Below, piece after piece: positions 5,692 to 6,285 of a DNA stretch of 6,285 nucleotides. The translations under genes were made by a program, and so were the position numbers. Every line of letters begins with the position of its first letter. Position 1 is the stretch's first letter. Source of the stretch: Luminiphilus sp. (GTDB lineage: Bacteria > Pseudomonadota > Gammaproteobacteria > Pseudomonadales > Halieaceae); NCBI GenBank assembly GCA_028117185.1, contig JAOHHD010000037.1, forward strand, positions 1 through 6,285, read 5' to 3'. The notes under the pieces are model-generated. The model saw only the letters and a program-made list of their open reading frames with translations, was not told the DNA's origin and ran no database searches.

Positions 5692-6285
5692 ATTACCAAA
5701 CGCTTAGTGCGTCGCTGTTGGAACAAGAAGTGAGAGTCCGGCAAGCGCTGGTGCAGCTCCCTGTGCAGGCGCGTTCAGTGCTGATCGGTGCGGGCCTTGT
5801 AGTGATGACATTGACCCTGATAACCCTAGGCAATATTTTTGGATGGTGGATGAGTAATGTTGCTGAGATTAGTGCGACCAAGCCCCGTATCAGTCGATTG
5901 TTGGGGTATATCGAGGCAGCACCGAGTATTACGGCCACATTGGCGGATATTGATGTCGCGCTGTCGGAGCTTGCGATTGAGGATACGGGGGACACGGGGC
6001 GCGGCGGTGCGCTGTTGCAGCAGCAACTCAGACAGCTTGCCAGCGAGGCGGGGTTAACGGTCGTGGGTAGCGAAGTAAAGGAGCCAGAGGCGCTAGACGC
6101 GCTAGTCAAATTGAATGCGACCTTGGAGCTGACTGGCGGTCCAGATGATTTCGATGCGTTCTTAGAGCGGCTGTATCTTGCGGTGCCCGCATTGTTTCCC
6201 GAAGGGATGAAGATAGAAGCGATGAGGCGGATCAATCGGCGCAGAAATCCGAGCACACTGGCCGGGACGGAAGATCATGTCATGG
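5688..6285 (+). CDS. gspM: Type II secretion protein GspM (T2SSM_b-like), 3' end outside window
   Basis: GspM is the bitopic inner-membrane partner of GspL. The frame is open from the ATG at 5688, which overlaps the gspL stop as ATGA, to the end of the window: 199 codons with no stop. A short cytoplasmic N terminus (about 1-30) leads into one membrane span at about 31-53. A periplasmic helical region follows and then GALLQQQLRQLASEAGLTVV (107-126). Next comes a ferredoxin-like stretch containing NATLELTGGPDDFDAFLERL and VPALFPEGMKIEAMRR. The glutamine-rich helix plus AGLTVVGS pattern resembles the T2SSM_b GspM family that occurs with PilN-like GspL. The remaining C terminus, apparently short, is not visible. 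The assignment depends partly on gene order, because GspM sequences are poorly conserved. Confidence 0.82.
   Translation, partial: MNYQTLSASLLEQEVRVRQALVQLPVQARSVLIGAGLVVMTLTLITLGNIFGWWMSNVAEISATKPRISRLLGYIEAAPSITATLADIDVALSELAIEDTGDTGRGGALLQQQLRQLASEAGLTVVGSEVKEPEALDALVKLNATLELTGGPDDFDAFLERLYLAVPALFPEGMKIEAMRRINRRRNPSTLAGTEDHVM

Noticed and set aside
5693..6256. A 187-codon open frame on the minus strand opposite gspM
   Set aside because: It lies wholly antisense to gspM, whose frame is open to the window end, starts with an operon-typical ATGA overlap and has a membrane span plus family motifs. The minus-strand product is Ser/Ala-rich with no recognisable domain.
1..6285. A new or undescribed system, mobile element, CRISPR array or RNA gene
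   Set aside because: Nearly every base belongs to recognisable type II secretion genes in standard order. No repeats of array type, no transposase or integrase motifs and no tRNA- or rRNA-like sequence were seen.

Overview
The window is one continuous same-strand gene cluster for a type II secretion system (T2SS, the general secretory pathway main terminal branch). It holds nine genes in the canonical order gspE(3' end)-F-G-H-I-J-K-L-M(5' end). All lie on the + strand, and neighbours either overlap by 4 bases or are separated by 1 to 43 bases. Nothing supports a gene on the minus strand, an RNA gene, a mobile element or a CRISPR array.

Organism: the genes point to a Gram-negative proteobacterium, most probably a gammaproteobacterium, with moderately GC-rich DNA. 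The GspL is a PilN-like form and the GspM resembles the T2SSM_b family. That pairing is known from Xps/Hxc-type T2SS clusters (Xanthomonas, some Pseudomonas, many marine gammaproteobacteria) rather than from the Pul/Out/Eps type. The exact taxon cannot be fixed from this sequence.

Layout: bases 1-457 encode the zinc-binding and C-terminal part of the GspE ATPase. Bases 477-1745 encode the inner-membrane platform protein GspF. Bases 1789-2220 encode the major pseudopilin GspG, preceded by the strongest ribosome binding site in the window. Bases 2234-3700 carry the minor pseudopilins GspH, GspI and GspJ, and 3697-4566 carries the atypical tip pseudopilin GspK. Bases 4570-5691 encode the bitopic assembly protein GspL, and 5688-6285 the start of GspM, which runs off the window end.

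How the genes work together: GspE hydrolyses ATP on the cytoplasmic face, docked to GspL and GspF. This drives polymerisation of GspG into a periplasmic pseudopilus tipped by the H-I-J-K complex, and GspL and GspM form the rest of the platform. The outer-membrane secretin (gspD), the coupling protein (gspC or gspN) and the prepilin peptidase (gspO/pilD) are not in the window. They would have to lie outside it.

Novelty: this is a recognisable secretion operon, not an undescribed system. The points worth a second look are small. They are an amber stop in GspG where the family usually has a tryptophan, an Asp-rich loop in GspJ, an ambiguous gspH start, and the Xps-like GspL/GspM pair.
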